Part shown: positions 1 through 5,866 of the stretch, piece by piece
Layout: each line of letters begins with the position of its first letter
Position numbering within the stretch: the first letter of the stretch is position 1
Source of the DNA: an uncultured Anaeromassilibacillus sp.
GTDB taxonomy: Bacteria; Bacillota; Clostridia; Oscillospirales; Acutalibacteraceae
Direction: 5' to 3'
Length of the DNA stretch: 5,910 nt
NCBI GenBank assembly: GCA_945988865.1
Contig: CAMFTQ010000048.1
Location: forward strand, 1 to 5,910
Translations under genes and position numbers: made by a program
Notes under the pieces: model-generated
Seen by the model: only the letters and a program-made list of their open reading frames with translations
The model's database searches: none
What the model was told of the DNA's origin: nothing

Positions 1-527
1 CTATAGAGAAAATTATTGAGGAGTTCGGCGGTGTTGACATTCTTGTAAACAATGCCGGCATAACAAAGGATAAGCTCGTTTTAAGAATGGAGGAGTCTGA
101 CTTTGACGCAGTAATTGCCGTAAATCTCAAGGGCACTTACAATATGATTAAAGCAACATACTCTCACTTTATGAAGAAGAGAAACGGCAGAATTGTAAAC
201 GTAGCTTCTGTTGTAGGTCTTAACGGCAACGCAGGTCAGGCAAACTATGCAAGCTCAAAGGCAGGCATTATCGGTCTGACAAAGTCGGTTGCAAAGGAAT
301 TAGCTCCCAGAGGTATCACCTGTAACGCAGTAGCTCCCGGCTTTATTGCAACAGATATGACAAGCGTTCTGTCAGACAAGGTTAAAAAGCAGATAGCTGA
401 TTCGATCCCTATGAGAGAAATGGGCAAGCCCGAGGACGTAGCAAAGGCTATCGCATTTTTAGCATCTGACGAAGCATCATATATTACAGGCGAGGTTATC
501 CGTGTTGACGGCGGTATGGCTATGTAA
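1..527 (+). CDS. fabG: 3-oxoacyl-ACP reductase FabG, 5'-truncated by window edge
   Basis: This is an NADPH-dependent short-chain dehydrogenase that reduces 3-ketoacyl-ACP to 3-hydroxyacyl-ACP in the cytosolic type II fatty acid cycle. The frame is open from base 3, giving 174 visible codons. Full-length FabG is about 245 residues, so roughly 70 N-terminal residues, including the TGxxxGIG cofactor loop, lie upstream. Visible hallmarks are the NNAGIT motif (bases 48-65) and the complete SDR tetrad: Asn at 123-125, Ser at 207-209, Tyr at 246-248 and Lys at 258-260 in the YxxxK motif. The PGFIATDM segment and the C-terminal ITGEVIRVDGGMAM follow. The ATG at 87 is internal, because homology continues in frame before it. 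The gene ends in tandem TAA TAA stops. Position before fabF and the ITGE/VDGG tail favour FabG over other SDR enzymes. Confidence 0.97.
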   Translation, partial: IEKIIEEFGGVDILVNNAGITKDKLVLRMEESDFDAVIAVNLKGTYNMIKATYSHFMKKRNGRIVNVASVVGLNGNAGQANYASSKAGIIGLTKSVAKELAPRGITCNAVAPGFIATDMTSVLSDKVKKQIADSIPMREMGKPEDVAKAIAFLASDEASYITGEVIRVDGGMAM

Positions 528-538
528 TAAATTTTTGC

Positions 539-564
539 ACCGCACAATATAGCTACTGTGCGGT
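539..564 (+). other. Perfect 8-bp hairpin in the fabG-fabF spacer
   Basis: ACCGCACA (539-546) and TGTGCGGT (557-564) are exact reverse complements separated by a 10-base loop. In RNA this makes a stem with five G-C pairs, starting 9 bases after the tandem fabG stop codons. The 3' arm is followed by ATTGTCTTAAAA rather than a U run, so it does not look like a standard intrinsic terminator. An mRNA-stability or processing element is a possible role, but this is inference. It lies in the longest intergenic gap of the operon (69 bases). Confidence 0.6.
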
Positions 565-582
565 ATTGTCTTAAAACAGTGT

Positions 583-590
583 AAAGGAGA
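583..590 (+). promoter_or_regulatory. Ribosome binding site of fabF
   Basis: AAAGGAGA contains the Shine-Dalgarno core AGGAG (585-589), with 7 bases to the ATG at 597. It fixes the fabF start. Confidence 0.85.
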
Positions 591-596
591 AGTCTA

Positions 597-1823
597 ATGA
601 GAAGAGTAGTAGTAACAGGTCTTGGCGCAGTCACACCTGTCGGCAACGATGTAGAGAGTATGTGGACAGCACTCAAAAACGGCGAAAGCGGAATTGATTA
701 TATTACAAAATTTGACACAGACGATCTTAAGGTGAAAATTGCAGGCGAGGTTAAAAATTTTGATCCCACTTTGTATATAGAGAAAAAAGAGCTTAGAAAA
801 ACAGAGCTTTTCACCCAGTACGCAGTAGCGGCGGCTACACAGGCAGTTAAAGACAGCGGTATTGAAAATAATATCGAGCCTGAGCGTCTTGGTGTTTACG
901 TAGGCGCAGGCATCGGCGGTATCGGTACATTTGTAGAGAACACACTCGGTATGGACAAGGGCGGCGCAAGAAAGGTTTCTCCGTTCTTTATTCCTATGAT
1001 GATCGGCAATATTGCAGCAGGTACTATCGCAATCAGGTTTAACGCAAAGGGCGTATGTCTGCCGGTAGTTACAGCCTGTGCAACAGGTACGCACTCAATC
1101 GGCGAGGCTTTCCACGCTATAAAGCACGGCTACGCTGACGCTATTATCACAGGCGGTGCAGAGGCGGCCGTTACTCCGCTTGCTGTTGCAGGCTTTAGCA
1201 ATATGAAGGCGCTTTCATCAAATGACGATCCGAAAACTGCCTGCCGACCCTTTGATAAAAACCGTGACGGCTTTATTATGGGCGAGGGCGCAGGCATTAT
1301 GGTATTAGAGGAATACGAACACGCTAAGGCAAGAGGCGCTAAGATTTACGCAGAAATCTGTGGCTACGGCAATAGCTGTGACGCTCATCACATTACAGCT
1401 CCCGACCCGACAGCAGAAGGCCCTGCACGTGCAGTAAGAGCAGCCTTTGAGGAAGCAGGAGTTTGTGACGAGGATACAATCTACATCAACGCACACGGCA
1501 CAAGCACAGGTCCTAACGACCGCAGTGAAACAAAGGCGTTCAAGCTTGTTTTAGGCGAAAAGGCTAATGATATAAGCGTCAGCTCAACAAAGTCTATGAC
1601 AGGTCATATGCTCGGCGCTGCCGGCGGTGTTGAGGGCGTTATCGCAACACTTGCTCTTTACAACGGCATTATTCCTCCGACAATTAACTATAACGAGCCT
1701 GACGAGGAATGTGACCTTGACTACACACCTAACAAGGCTAAGGAAAGAGATATAAACGTTTCCGTTTCTACAAGCCTCGGCTTTGGCGGACACAATGCTT
1801 GTATAGTTTTCAGAAAGGCATAA
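597..1823 (+). CDS. fabF: Beta-ketoacyl-ACP synthase II FabF
   Basis: This cytosolic elongating condensing enzyme joins malonyl-ACP to acyl-ACP with release of CO2, giving 3-ketoacyl-ACP. The 408-residue length is normal for KAS II (E. coli FabF about 413). The N terminus MRRVVVTGLGAVTPVG is canonical. The catalytic Cys161 sits in VTACATGTHSIG. His300 lies in NAHGTSTG, and Lys332 and His337 lie in KSMTGHMLGAAGG, which completes the Cys-His-His triad plus the conserved Lys. The C-terminal GFGGHNA motif carries the gatekeeper-type Phe396. The His-His pattern and elongation-type sequence separate it from the FabH initiating synthases, which use Cys-His-Asn. Clostridia commonly rely on one FabF for both FabB-like and FabF-like work, but no test of that is possible here. 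The start is set by ATG at 597 with a good ribosome binding site. It is followed 11 bases later by accB. Confidence 0.97.
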   Translation: MRRVVVTGLGAVTPVGNDVESMWTALKNGESGIDYITKFDTDDLKVKIAGEVKNFDPTLYIEKKELRKTELFTQYAVAAATQAVKDSGIENNIEPERLGVYVGAGIGGIGTFVENTLGMDKGGARKVSPFFIPMMIGNIAAGTIAIRFNAKGVCLPVVTACATGTHSIGEAFHAIKHGYADAIITGGAEAAVTPLAVAGFSNMKALSSNDDPKTACRPFDKNRDGFIMGEGAGIMVLEEYEHAKARGAKIYAEICGYGNSCDAHHITAPDPTAEGPARAVRAAFEEAGVCDEDTIYINAHGTSTGPNDRSETKAFKLVLGEKANDISVSSTKSMTGHMLGAAGGVEGVIATLALYNGIIPPTINYNEPDEECDLDYTPNKAKERDINVSVSTSLGFGGHNACIVFRKA

Positions 1824-1830
1824 GGTGAGG
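1823..1830 (+). promoter_or_regulatory. Ribosome binding site of accB, overlapping the fabF stop
   Basis: AGGTGAGG begins on the last base of the fabF TAA stop (1821-1823). Its AGGTGA part (1823-1828) matches the anti-Shine-Dalgarno pairing register, 6 bases before the ATG at 1835. The overlap suggests that fabF and accB translation are linked. Confidence 0.75.
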
Positions 1831-1834
1831 TATT

Positions 1835-2299
1835 ATGTATACAATTATCGAGCTTAAGGAGCTTATTGAGGCTGTTGACAAATCAACACTTTCATCATTT
1901 AAGGTAGTAGCCGAAAACGGCGAAACCGTTTCAATAAAAAGAGAAATCAAGTCTGCTCCCGTTGTAGTAACGGCAGAGTCTGCCCCTGTAGTAAGTGTAC
2001 CGGCAGCTCCTGCTGCACCTCAGCCTGTTGCAGAGTCTGCACCACAGCAGAGCGCAGAGCCACAGGGTACACCTGTTAAAGCTCCGATGGTAGGCGTATT
2101 CTATGCAGCACCGTCACCTGATGCAAAGCCGTATGTGTCTGTCGGCTCAACAGTTAAAGAGGGCGACACACTTTGCATTATCGAGGCTATGAAGCTGATG
2201 AACGAAATCACAGCGGAGCAGGGCGGTACAATTACAGAAATCTGCGTTAAAAACGGCGACATCATCGAGTACGGCCAGACGCTTTTTTATATAAAATAA
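1835..2299 (+). CDS. accB: Biotin carboxyl carrier protein of acetyl-CoA carboxylase, AccB
   Basis: This carrier bears the covalent biotin that shuttles the carboxyl group between AccC and the AccDA carboxyltransferase. It has 154 residues (E. coli 156). It has three parts. A short N-terminal region (about 1-40, starting [17 protein letters not shown]) matches the family's AccB N terminus. A flexible Ala/Pro/Ser-rich linker (about 41-80) contains repeated SAP units. A C-terminal biotinyl domain (about 81-154) begins KAPMVGVFY. The biotin site is EAMKLM, with Lys120 as the predicted biotinylated residue, 34 residues from the C terminus. The thumb segment ([12 protein letters not shown]), typical of acetyl-CoA carboxylase carriers and absent from many other biotinyl domains, is present. 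This and the neighbours exclude pyruvate carboxylase or decarboxylase carrier proteins. A biotin ligase must act on it, but none is encoded in the window. Confidence 0.97.
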   Translation: MYTIIELKELIEAVDKSTLSSFKVVAENGETVSIKREIKSAPVVVTAESAPVVSVPAAPAAPQPVAESAPQQSAEPQGTPVKAPMVGVFYAAPSPDAKPYVSVGSTVKEGDTLCIIEAMKLMNEITAEQGGTITEICVKNGDIIEYGQTLFYIK

Positions 2300-2318
2300 G
2301 CTGTGCCGTTGCAAATTG

Positions 2319-2326
2319 AAAGTGAG
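2319..2326 (+). promoter_or_regulatory. Weak ribosome binding site that favours the fabZ ATG start
   Basis: AAAGTGAG (2319-2326) resembles the AGGTGAG element used by accB and stands 8 bases before ATG 2335. The alternative GTG start at 2326 would overlap this element, and nothing better lies upstream of it. Pairing is imperfect, so the site is weak. Confidence 0.5.
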
Positions 2327-2334
2327 TGAAAAGT

Positions 2335-2757
2335 ATGAATCAGGAAGAAATCAAAAAGATTATCCCACACAGAAACGATATGCTCCTTGTTGAGGAAGCA
2401 GAGGTAATAGACGAAACTACTTCAAGAGGAAAATACACAGTTAAGGGAACAGAATTTTTCTTAAACGGACATTTCCCCGGCAACCCTGTAGTACCCGGTG
2501 TAATTCTCTGTGAAATGATGGCGCAGTCAAGCTGTGTAATGCTTGCAACAAAGTCGCACGACTGCACACCTTACTTCACAAAGCTTGACAAGGTAAAGTT
2601 TAAAAATAAGGTACTGCCCGGTGATACGCTCGAAAGCATTTGCAGGCTTGTCAAAGCAAGAGAGCCGTTCTATTTTATTGAAGCCAAGGGCTATGTTGAC
2701 GGCAAGCTGTGCGTAAGCGGAGAGTTTTCTTTTGCACTTATGCCAAACGAGAAATAA
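2335..2757 (+). CDS. fabZ: 3-hydroxyacyl-ACP dehydratase FabZ
   Basis: This hot-dog-fold enzyme dehydrates 3-hydroxyacyl-ACP to trans-2-enoyl-ACP in the cytosolic elongation cycle. The protein is 140 residues from the ATG, the usual FabZ size. It opens MNQEEIKKIIPHR, the family N terminus. The catalytic pair is His46 in NGHFPGNPVVPG and Glu60 in ILCEMMAQ, spaced 14 residues as in the family. An in-frame GTG at 2326 would add three residues (MKS). I prefer ATG 2335 because of the family N terminus and the upstream AAAGTGAG. Some Firmicutes have FabZ-like paralogues (FabN in enterococci) that also isomerise the double bond, and sequence alone does not exclude that here. The gene sits between accB and accC, a known Firmicute arrangement that interrupts the carboxylase genes with a dehydratase. 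Confidence 0.95.
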   Translation: MNQEEIKKIIPHRNDMLLVEEAEVIDETTSRGKYTVKGTEFFLNGHFPGNPVVPGVILCEMMAQSSCVMLATKSHDCTPYFTKLDKVKFKNKVLPGDTLESICRLVKAREPFYFIEAKGYVDGKLCVSGEFSFALMPNEK

Positions 2758-2763
2758 TTACTT

Positions 2764-2771
2764 GGATGTGA
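2764..2771 (+). promoter_or_regulatory. Ribosome binding site supporting the GTG start of accC
   Basis: GGATGTGA differs by one base from the ideal GGAGGTGA and ends 7 bases before GTG 2779. It supports use of the non-ATG start. It follows the fabZ stop (2755-2757) closely. Confidence 0.6.
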
Positions 2772-2778
2772 ATAAACA

Positions 2779-4140
2779 GTGTTTTCTAAAATTTTAATTG
2801 CAAACCGTGGTGAAATTGCAGTAAGAATTATACGTGCCTGCCGAGAAATGGGCATTGAAACAGTTGCGATTTATTCAGAGGCAGATAAAAATTCAATGCA
2901 CGTACAGCTTGCAGACGAAAGCTACTGTGTAGGCGGAGCCTTTGTAGGCGACAGCTACCTGAATATGGCGGCAATTCTGACTATCGCTATCGAAAGCGGA
3001 GCACAGGCTATTCACCCCGGCTACGGACTTTTATCCGAGAACGCAAAGTTTGTATCGCTTTGCGAGCAGTGCAATATTGAGTTTATAGGTCCTTCCTCAG
3101 AGATGATTTCGCTTTTAGGCGACAAGGATATGGCAAGAAAAACAATGCGAGAAGCAGGTGTACCCGTTACACCCGGCTGTGACGTTGTTGAGGATATAGA
3201 AACTGCAAAAAAAGAGGCAGAAAGAATAGGCTTCCCTCTGCTTATCAAGGCTCGTTCAGGCGGCGGCGGCAGAGGTATTCGCAGGGTAAACAGCATTGAC
3301 GAGTTTGAAAACGCATTCAACTCCGCATCAAGCGAAGCACAGAGTGCTTTCGGTGACGGCGCTTGCTATCTTGAAAAGTTTTTACACCCTGTAAAGCACA
3401 TAGAAATGCAGATTTTGTGCGACAAATTCGGCAGAGTACTGTGCCTTGGCGAGCGTGAATGTTCGGTACAGCGTAAAAATCAGAAGCTTATAGAAGAAAG
3501 CCCCAGTCCCGCTATTACAGAGGAAATTAGACAGGGTATGATGGACGCCGCTGTAAAGGCTGCAAGGGCGGTTAATTACGTAAACGCAGGCACTATCGAA
3601 TTTTTGCTTGACAAGGACAATAACTACTATTTTATGGAAATGAATACACGTCTGCAAGTAGAGCATGGTGTTACCGAGATGGTAACGGGTATGGATATTG
3701 TTCAGTGGCAGATAAGAATTGCCGCAGGCGCAGAGCTTAACAGAACACAGGACGAGGTGTTTTTGCACGGTCACGCTATTGAGTGCCGTATAAACGCAGA
3801 AAATCCCGACCTTGATTTCAGACCGAGCTGCGGAACGATTACAAGACTGCACATACCGGGCGGTTCATTTGTCAGATTTGACACAGCTCTTTATCAGGAT
3901 TACTCAATTCCGCCGTTTTACGATTCAATGATAGGCAAGCTGATAGTTCAGGCAAGAACACGTGAACACGCAATAAGAAAGATGAAAATGGCTCTTTCGG
4001 AGCTTAACATACATGGCGTTGACCATAACCGTGATTTACAGATTGAGATTTTGTCATCACCCGAGTTTGTAAACGGTACATACACCACCGACTTTATGGT
4101 TGATTTTGAAAATCGCAAGAAAAATCAGATGGAGAGTTAA
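2779..4140 (+). CDS. accC: Acetyl-CoA carboxylase, biotin carboxylase subunit AccC
   Basis: This ATP-grasp enzyme uses ATP and bicarbonate to carboxylate the biotin on AccB. It has 453 residues (E. coli 449). The start is GTG, and the N terminus FSKILIANRGEIAVRIIRACREMG is canonical. The biotin carboxylase N-terminal domain (about 1-113) includes HPGYGLLSEN. The ATP-grasp domain carries Lys116, Lys157 and the Gly-rich lid loop (Gly161-164). Metal and catalytic residues include Glu274, Glu287, Asn289, Arg291, Gln293 and Glu295. The C-terminal domain holds Arg337 in ECRINAE and YDSMIGKL. Two local oddities are visible: QVEHGVTE has Gly297 where the family has a strongly conserved Pro, and the lid loop reads KARSGGGG rather than the E. 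coli KASGGGGG. There is no fused carboxyltransferase or carrier domain, so it is the stand-alone subunit. It ends 3 bases before accD. Confidence 0.97.
   Translation: MFSKILIANRGEIAVRIIRACREMGIETVAIYSEADKNSMHVQLADESYCVGGAFVGDSYLNMAAILTIAIESGAQAIHPGYGLLSENAKFVSLCEQCNIEFIGPSSEMISLLGDKDMARKTMREAGVPVTPGCDVVEDIETAKKEAERIGFPLLIKARSGGGGRGIRRVNSIDEFENAFNSASSEAQSAFGDGACYLEKFLHPVKHIEMQILCDKFGRVLCLGERECSVQRKNQKLIEESPSPAITEEIRQGMMDAAVKAARAVNYVNAGTIEFLLDKDNNYYFMEMNTRLQVEHGVTEMVTGMDIVQWQIRIAAGAELNRTQDEVFLHGHAIECRINAENPDLDFRPSCGTITRLHIPGGSFVRFDTALYQDYSIPPFYDSMIGKLIVQARTREHAIRKMKMALSELNIHGVDHNRDLQIEILSSPEFVNGTYTTDFMVDFENRKKNQMES
4131..4136 (+). promoter_or_regulatory. Ribosome binding site of accD inside the accC 3' end
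   Basis: GGAGAG lies within the last codons of accC, just before its TAA stop (4138-4140). Its GGAG core is 9 bases from the ATG at 4144. The gap between the genes is only three bases, consistent with coupled translation. Confidence 0.75.
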
Positions 4141-4143
4141 AAA

Positions 4144-5016
4144 ATGGATTTGTTTACATTTTTAAAGCCGAAAAATGACCTTGAGGAACAAAGCACCAAG
4201 GCTCAAAAGGAACGTCAACCGTATGTGCCTGACTCAATGTGGATAAAATGTCCCGGCTGCGGTACAATGCTCCTGACAACAGATATGGAGGAAAACAATC
4301 ACGTCTGCCCCAAGTGCAATCACAATTTCCGCCTAAGTGCAAGAGAAAGAATTGATCTGCTTGTTGACAAGGGTACATTTGAAGAAATGGACGCCGATTT
4401 GCAGACAAAAAATTTCCTCAGCTTTCCCGAATATGACAAAAAGCTGAGAATTGCAAGACAAAAAAGCGGAGAAAAGGATTCTGTTATCTGCGGAACAGCT
4501 AAAATGGACTCAATAGAAACTGTGCTTTGCGTTATGAACCCTGACTTTATGATGGGTAGTATGGGTACTGTTACTGGAGAGAAAATTACACGTGCCTTTG
4601 AATATGCAACACATCACAGACTGCCGATAGTTGTTTGTACAGTATCGGGCGGTGCAAGAATGCAAGAGGGTATTCTGTCGCTTATGCAGATGGCAAAAAC
4701 CTCAGGCGCAGTAAAAAGACACAGCGACGCAGGACTTTTATATATAACTGTCCTGACAGACCCGACAACAGGCGGTGTTACTGCATCGTTTGCTATGGAG
4801 GGCGATATTATTCTGGCAGAGCCTGAGGCTTTAGTCGGCTTTGCAGGTCCGAGAGTAATTGAGCAGACTATCCGTCAGAAGCTGCCAAAGGGATTTCAGA
4901 CAGCAGAATTTGTGCTTGAAAAGGGATTTATTGACGCAGTTGTACCTCGTCACGAGCTTAAAAAGACTATAGTTCAGATTCTTAATCTGCATATGTACGC
5001 AAAGGAGGCGCAATAA
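4144..5016 (+). CDS. accD: Acetyl-CoA carboxylase carboxyltransferase subunit beta, AccD
   Basis: With AccA this subunit forms the carboxyltransferase (an alpha2-beta2 tetramer in E. coli) that moves the carboxyl group from biotin to acetyl-CoA, giving malonyl-CoA. It has 290 residues (E. coli about 304). A four-cysteine zinc ribbon lies near the N terminus: Cys36 and Cys39, then Cys55 and Cys58, with the same 19-residue offset as E. coli. The crotonase-like carboxyltransferase core follows, with GSMGTVTGEK, SGGARMQEG (Ser168-Gly176), LMQMAKTS and GFAGPRVIEQT. The zinc ribbon separates it from propionyl-CoA carboxylase and decarboxylase beta chains, which lack it. The C terminus ends soon after the core and lacks the long Pro-rich tail of E. 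coli AccD. Its stop codon overlaps the accA start. Confidence 0.97.
   Translation: MDLFTFLKPKNDLEEQSTKAQKERQPYVPDSMWIKCPGCGTMLLTTDMEENNHVCPKCNHNFRLSARERIDLLVDKGTFEEMDADLQTKNFLSFPEYDKKLRIARQKSGEKDSVICGTAKMDSIETVLCVMNPDFMMGSMGTVTGEKITRAFEYATHHRLPIVVCTVSGGARMQEGILSLMQMAKTSGAVKRHSDAGLLYITVLTDPTTGGVTASFAMEGDIILAEPEALVGFAGPRVIEQTIRQKLPKGFQTAEFVLEKGFIDAVVPRHELKKTIVQILNLHMYAKEAQ
5002..5008 (+). promoter_or_regulatory. Strong ribosome binding site of accA inside accD
   Basis: AAGGAGG is a near-perfect Shine-Dalgarno, 7 bases before the ATG at 5016. It is embedded in the last accD codons and is the strongest site in the window. It fixes the short accA start. Confidence 0.9.
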
Positions 5017-5816
5017 TGACTGCATTTGAAAAGGTATGTGCCGCACGTGATGCAAACAGACTTACTTCTGTTGATTATATTACACGTCTTTTCGGCGACA
5101 GCTTTATTGAGCTTCATGGTGACAGACGTTTCGGTGACGACAAGGCTGTTATCGGCGGTATTGCAAAGCTTTTTGACACTCCTGTTACGGTAATAGGACT
5201 TGAAAAGGGCAGAAATACAAAGGAAAGAATGGAGAGAAATTTCGGCTCTGCTCACCCCGAGGGCTACAGAAAGGCTCTTAGACTTATGAAGCAGGCTGAA
5301 AAGTTCCACCGCCCTGTGCTGTGCCTTGTTGACACAAGCGGAGCCTTCTGCGGAATCGGTGCAGAGGAGCGTGGACAGGGACTTGCCATAGCAGAAAACC
5401 TGATGGAAATGATGACGCTTAAAACACCTATTCTTTCTATCTTAATTGGTGAAGGCGGCAGCGGCGGCGCACTCGGTCTTGCAGTAGCAGACGAGGTGTG
5501 GATGCTTGAAAACTCTGTATATTCTGTAATTTCACCCGAAGGCTGTGCAAGCATTTTGTGGAAGGATAACACAAAGGCGGCAGAGGCGGCAAATTGCTTA
5601 AAGCTCACATCTCAGGATTTGTTCAAGCTGGGAGTAATTGAGCGAATTGTCAGAGAGCCAAAGGCAGACGACCAAAAAATGTTTGAAAGCCTGAAGCTTT
5701 TGATTGCCAGAACATTTGAGAAAAACAGCGCATTATCTGAAGAAGAGCTGACAGAAGCTCGTTACAACCGATTCAGAAAAATGGGCAGTGATATAAGCAG
5801 TATAAAGCTTGATTGA
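5016..5816 (+). CDS. accA: Acetyl-CoA carboxylase carboxyltransferase subunit alpha, AccA (short form)
   Basis: This is the partner of AccD in the cytosolic carboxyltransferase. The protein is 266 residues, against about 319 in E. coli. It lacks roughly 50 residues of the helical N-terminal extension and starts at the equivalent of the segment before the E. coli TLDYV (here TSVDYITRLF). Streptococci and lactobacilli also have this short form, so it is not a truncation, and the strong ribosome binding site plus TAATG junction confirm the start. Core motifs are LHGDRRFGDDKAVIGGI, HPEGYRKALRLM, GAEERGQ, GEGGSGGALG (Gly145-Gly154) and SVISPEGCASILWK. The loop usually written TPGAYPGVGAEE in E. 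coli reads TSGAFCGIGAEE (Thr107-Glu118), with Ser for Pro, Phe for Tyr and Cys for Pro. It is the last gene of the operon. Confidence 0.96.
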   Translation: MTAFEKVCAARDANRLTSVDYITRLFGDSFIELHGDRRFGDDKAVIGGIAKLFDTPVTVIGLEKGRNTKERMERNFGSAHPEGYRKALRLMKQAEKFHRPVLCLVDTSGAFCGIGAEERGQGLAIAENLMEMMTLKTPILSILIGEGGSGGALGLAVADEVWMLENSVYSVISPEGCASILWKDNTKAAEAANCLKLTSQDLFKLGVIERIVREPKADDQKMFESLKLLIARTFEKNSALSEEELTEARYNRFRKMGSDISSIKLD

Positions 5817-5833
5817 TATATACGCAAAAAAAC

Positions 5834-5866
5834 ACAGGCAGGGAAAATCCTGCCTGTTAATTTTTT
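5834..5866 (+). terminator. Rho-independent terminator closing the operon, potentially bidirectional
   Basis: ACAGGCAGG (5834-5842) pairs perfectly with CCTGCCTGT (5849-5857) around a six-base GAAAAT loop, and is followed by TAATTTTTT. The stem starts 18 bases after the accA stop. A run of seven A (5826-5832) precedes the stem, so on the minus strand the same hairpin is followed by G and seven T. It could therefore stop convergent transcription as well. Confidence 0.92.

Noticed and set aside
87..527. fabG as a short 146-residue protein starting at ATG 87
   Set aside because: The same frame is open to the window edge and encodes the NNAGIT motif upstream of that ATG, so the gene is cut by the window rather than short.
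539..575. Hairpin after fabG read as an intrinsic terminator
   Set aside because: The 3' arm is followed by ATTGTCTTAAAA rather than a T run, and the next gene of the same pathway follows directly with its own ribosome binding site.
594..1094. Long minus-strand reading frame (166 codons) opposite fabF
   Set aside because: It lies fully antisense to a clear fabF with intact catalytic residues, is rich in Cys and Tyr in a non-protein-like way, and matches no family I recognise. It is explained by the codon bias of fabF.
3382..3852. Minus-strand reading frame (156 codons) opposite accC
   Set aside because: It is antisense to the conserved ATP-grasp region, shows no recognisable motif, and is best explained as a shadow of accC.
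4635..4826. Alternative + frame of 63 codons inside accD
   Set aside because: It sits in a shifted frame over the conserved SGGARMQEG region of accD, and the accD frame is uninterrupted, so it is not evidence of a frameshift or nested gene.
4974..5309. Minus-strand reading frame across the accD-accA junction
   Set aside because: It covers the ribosome binding site and start of accA in antisense and has no family resemblance. The sense genes explain all conservation here.
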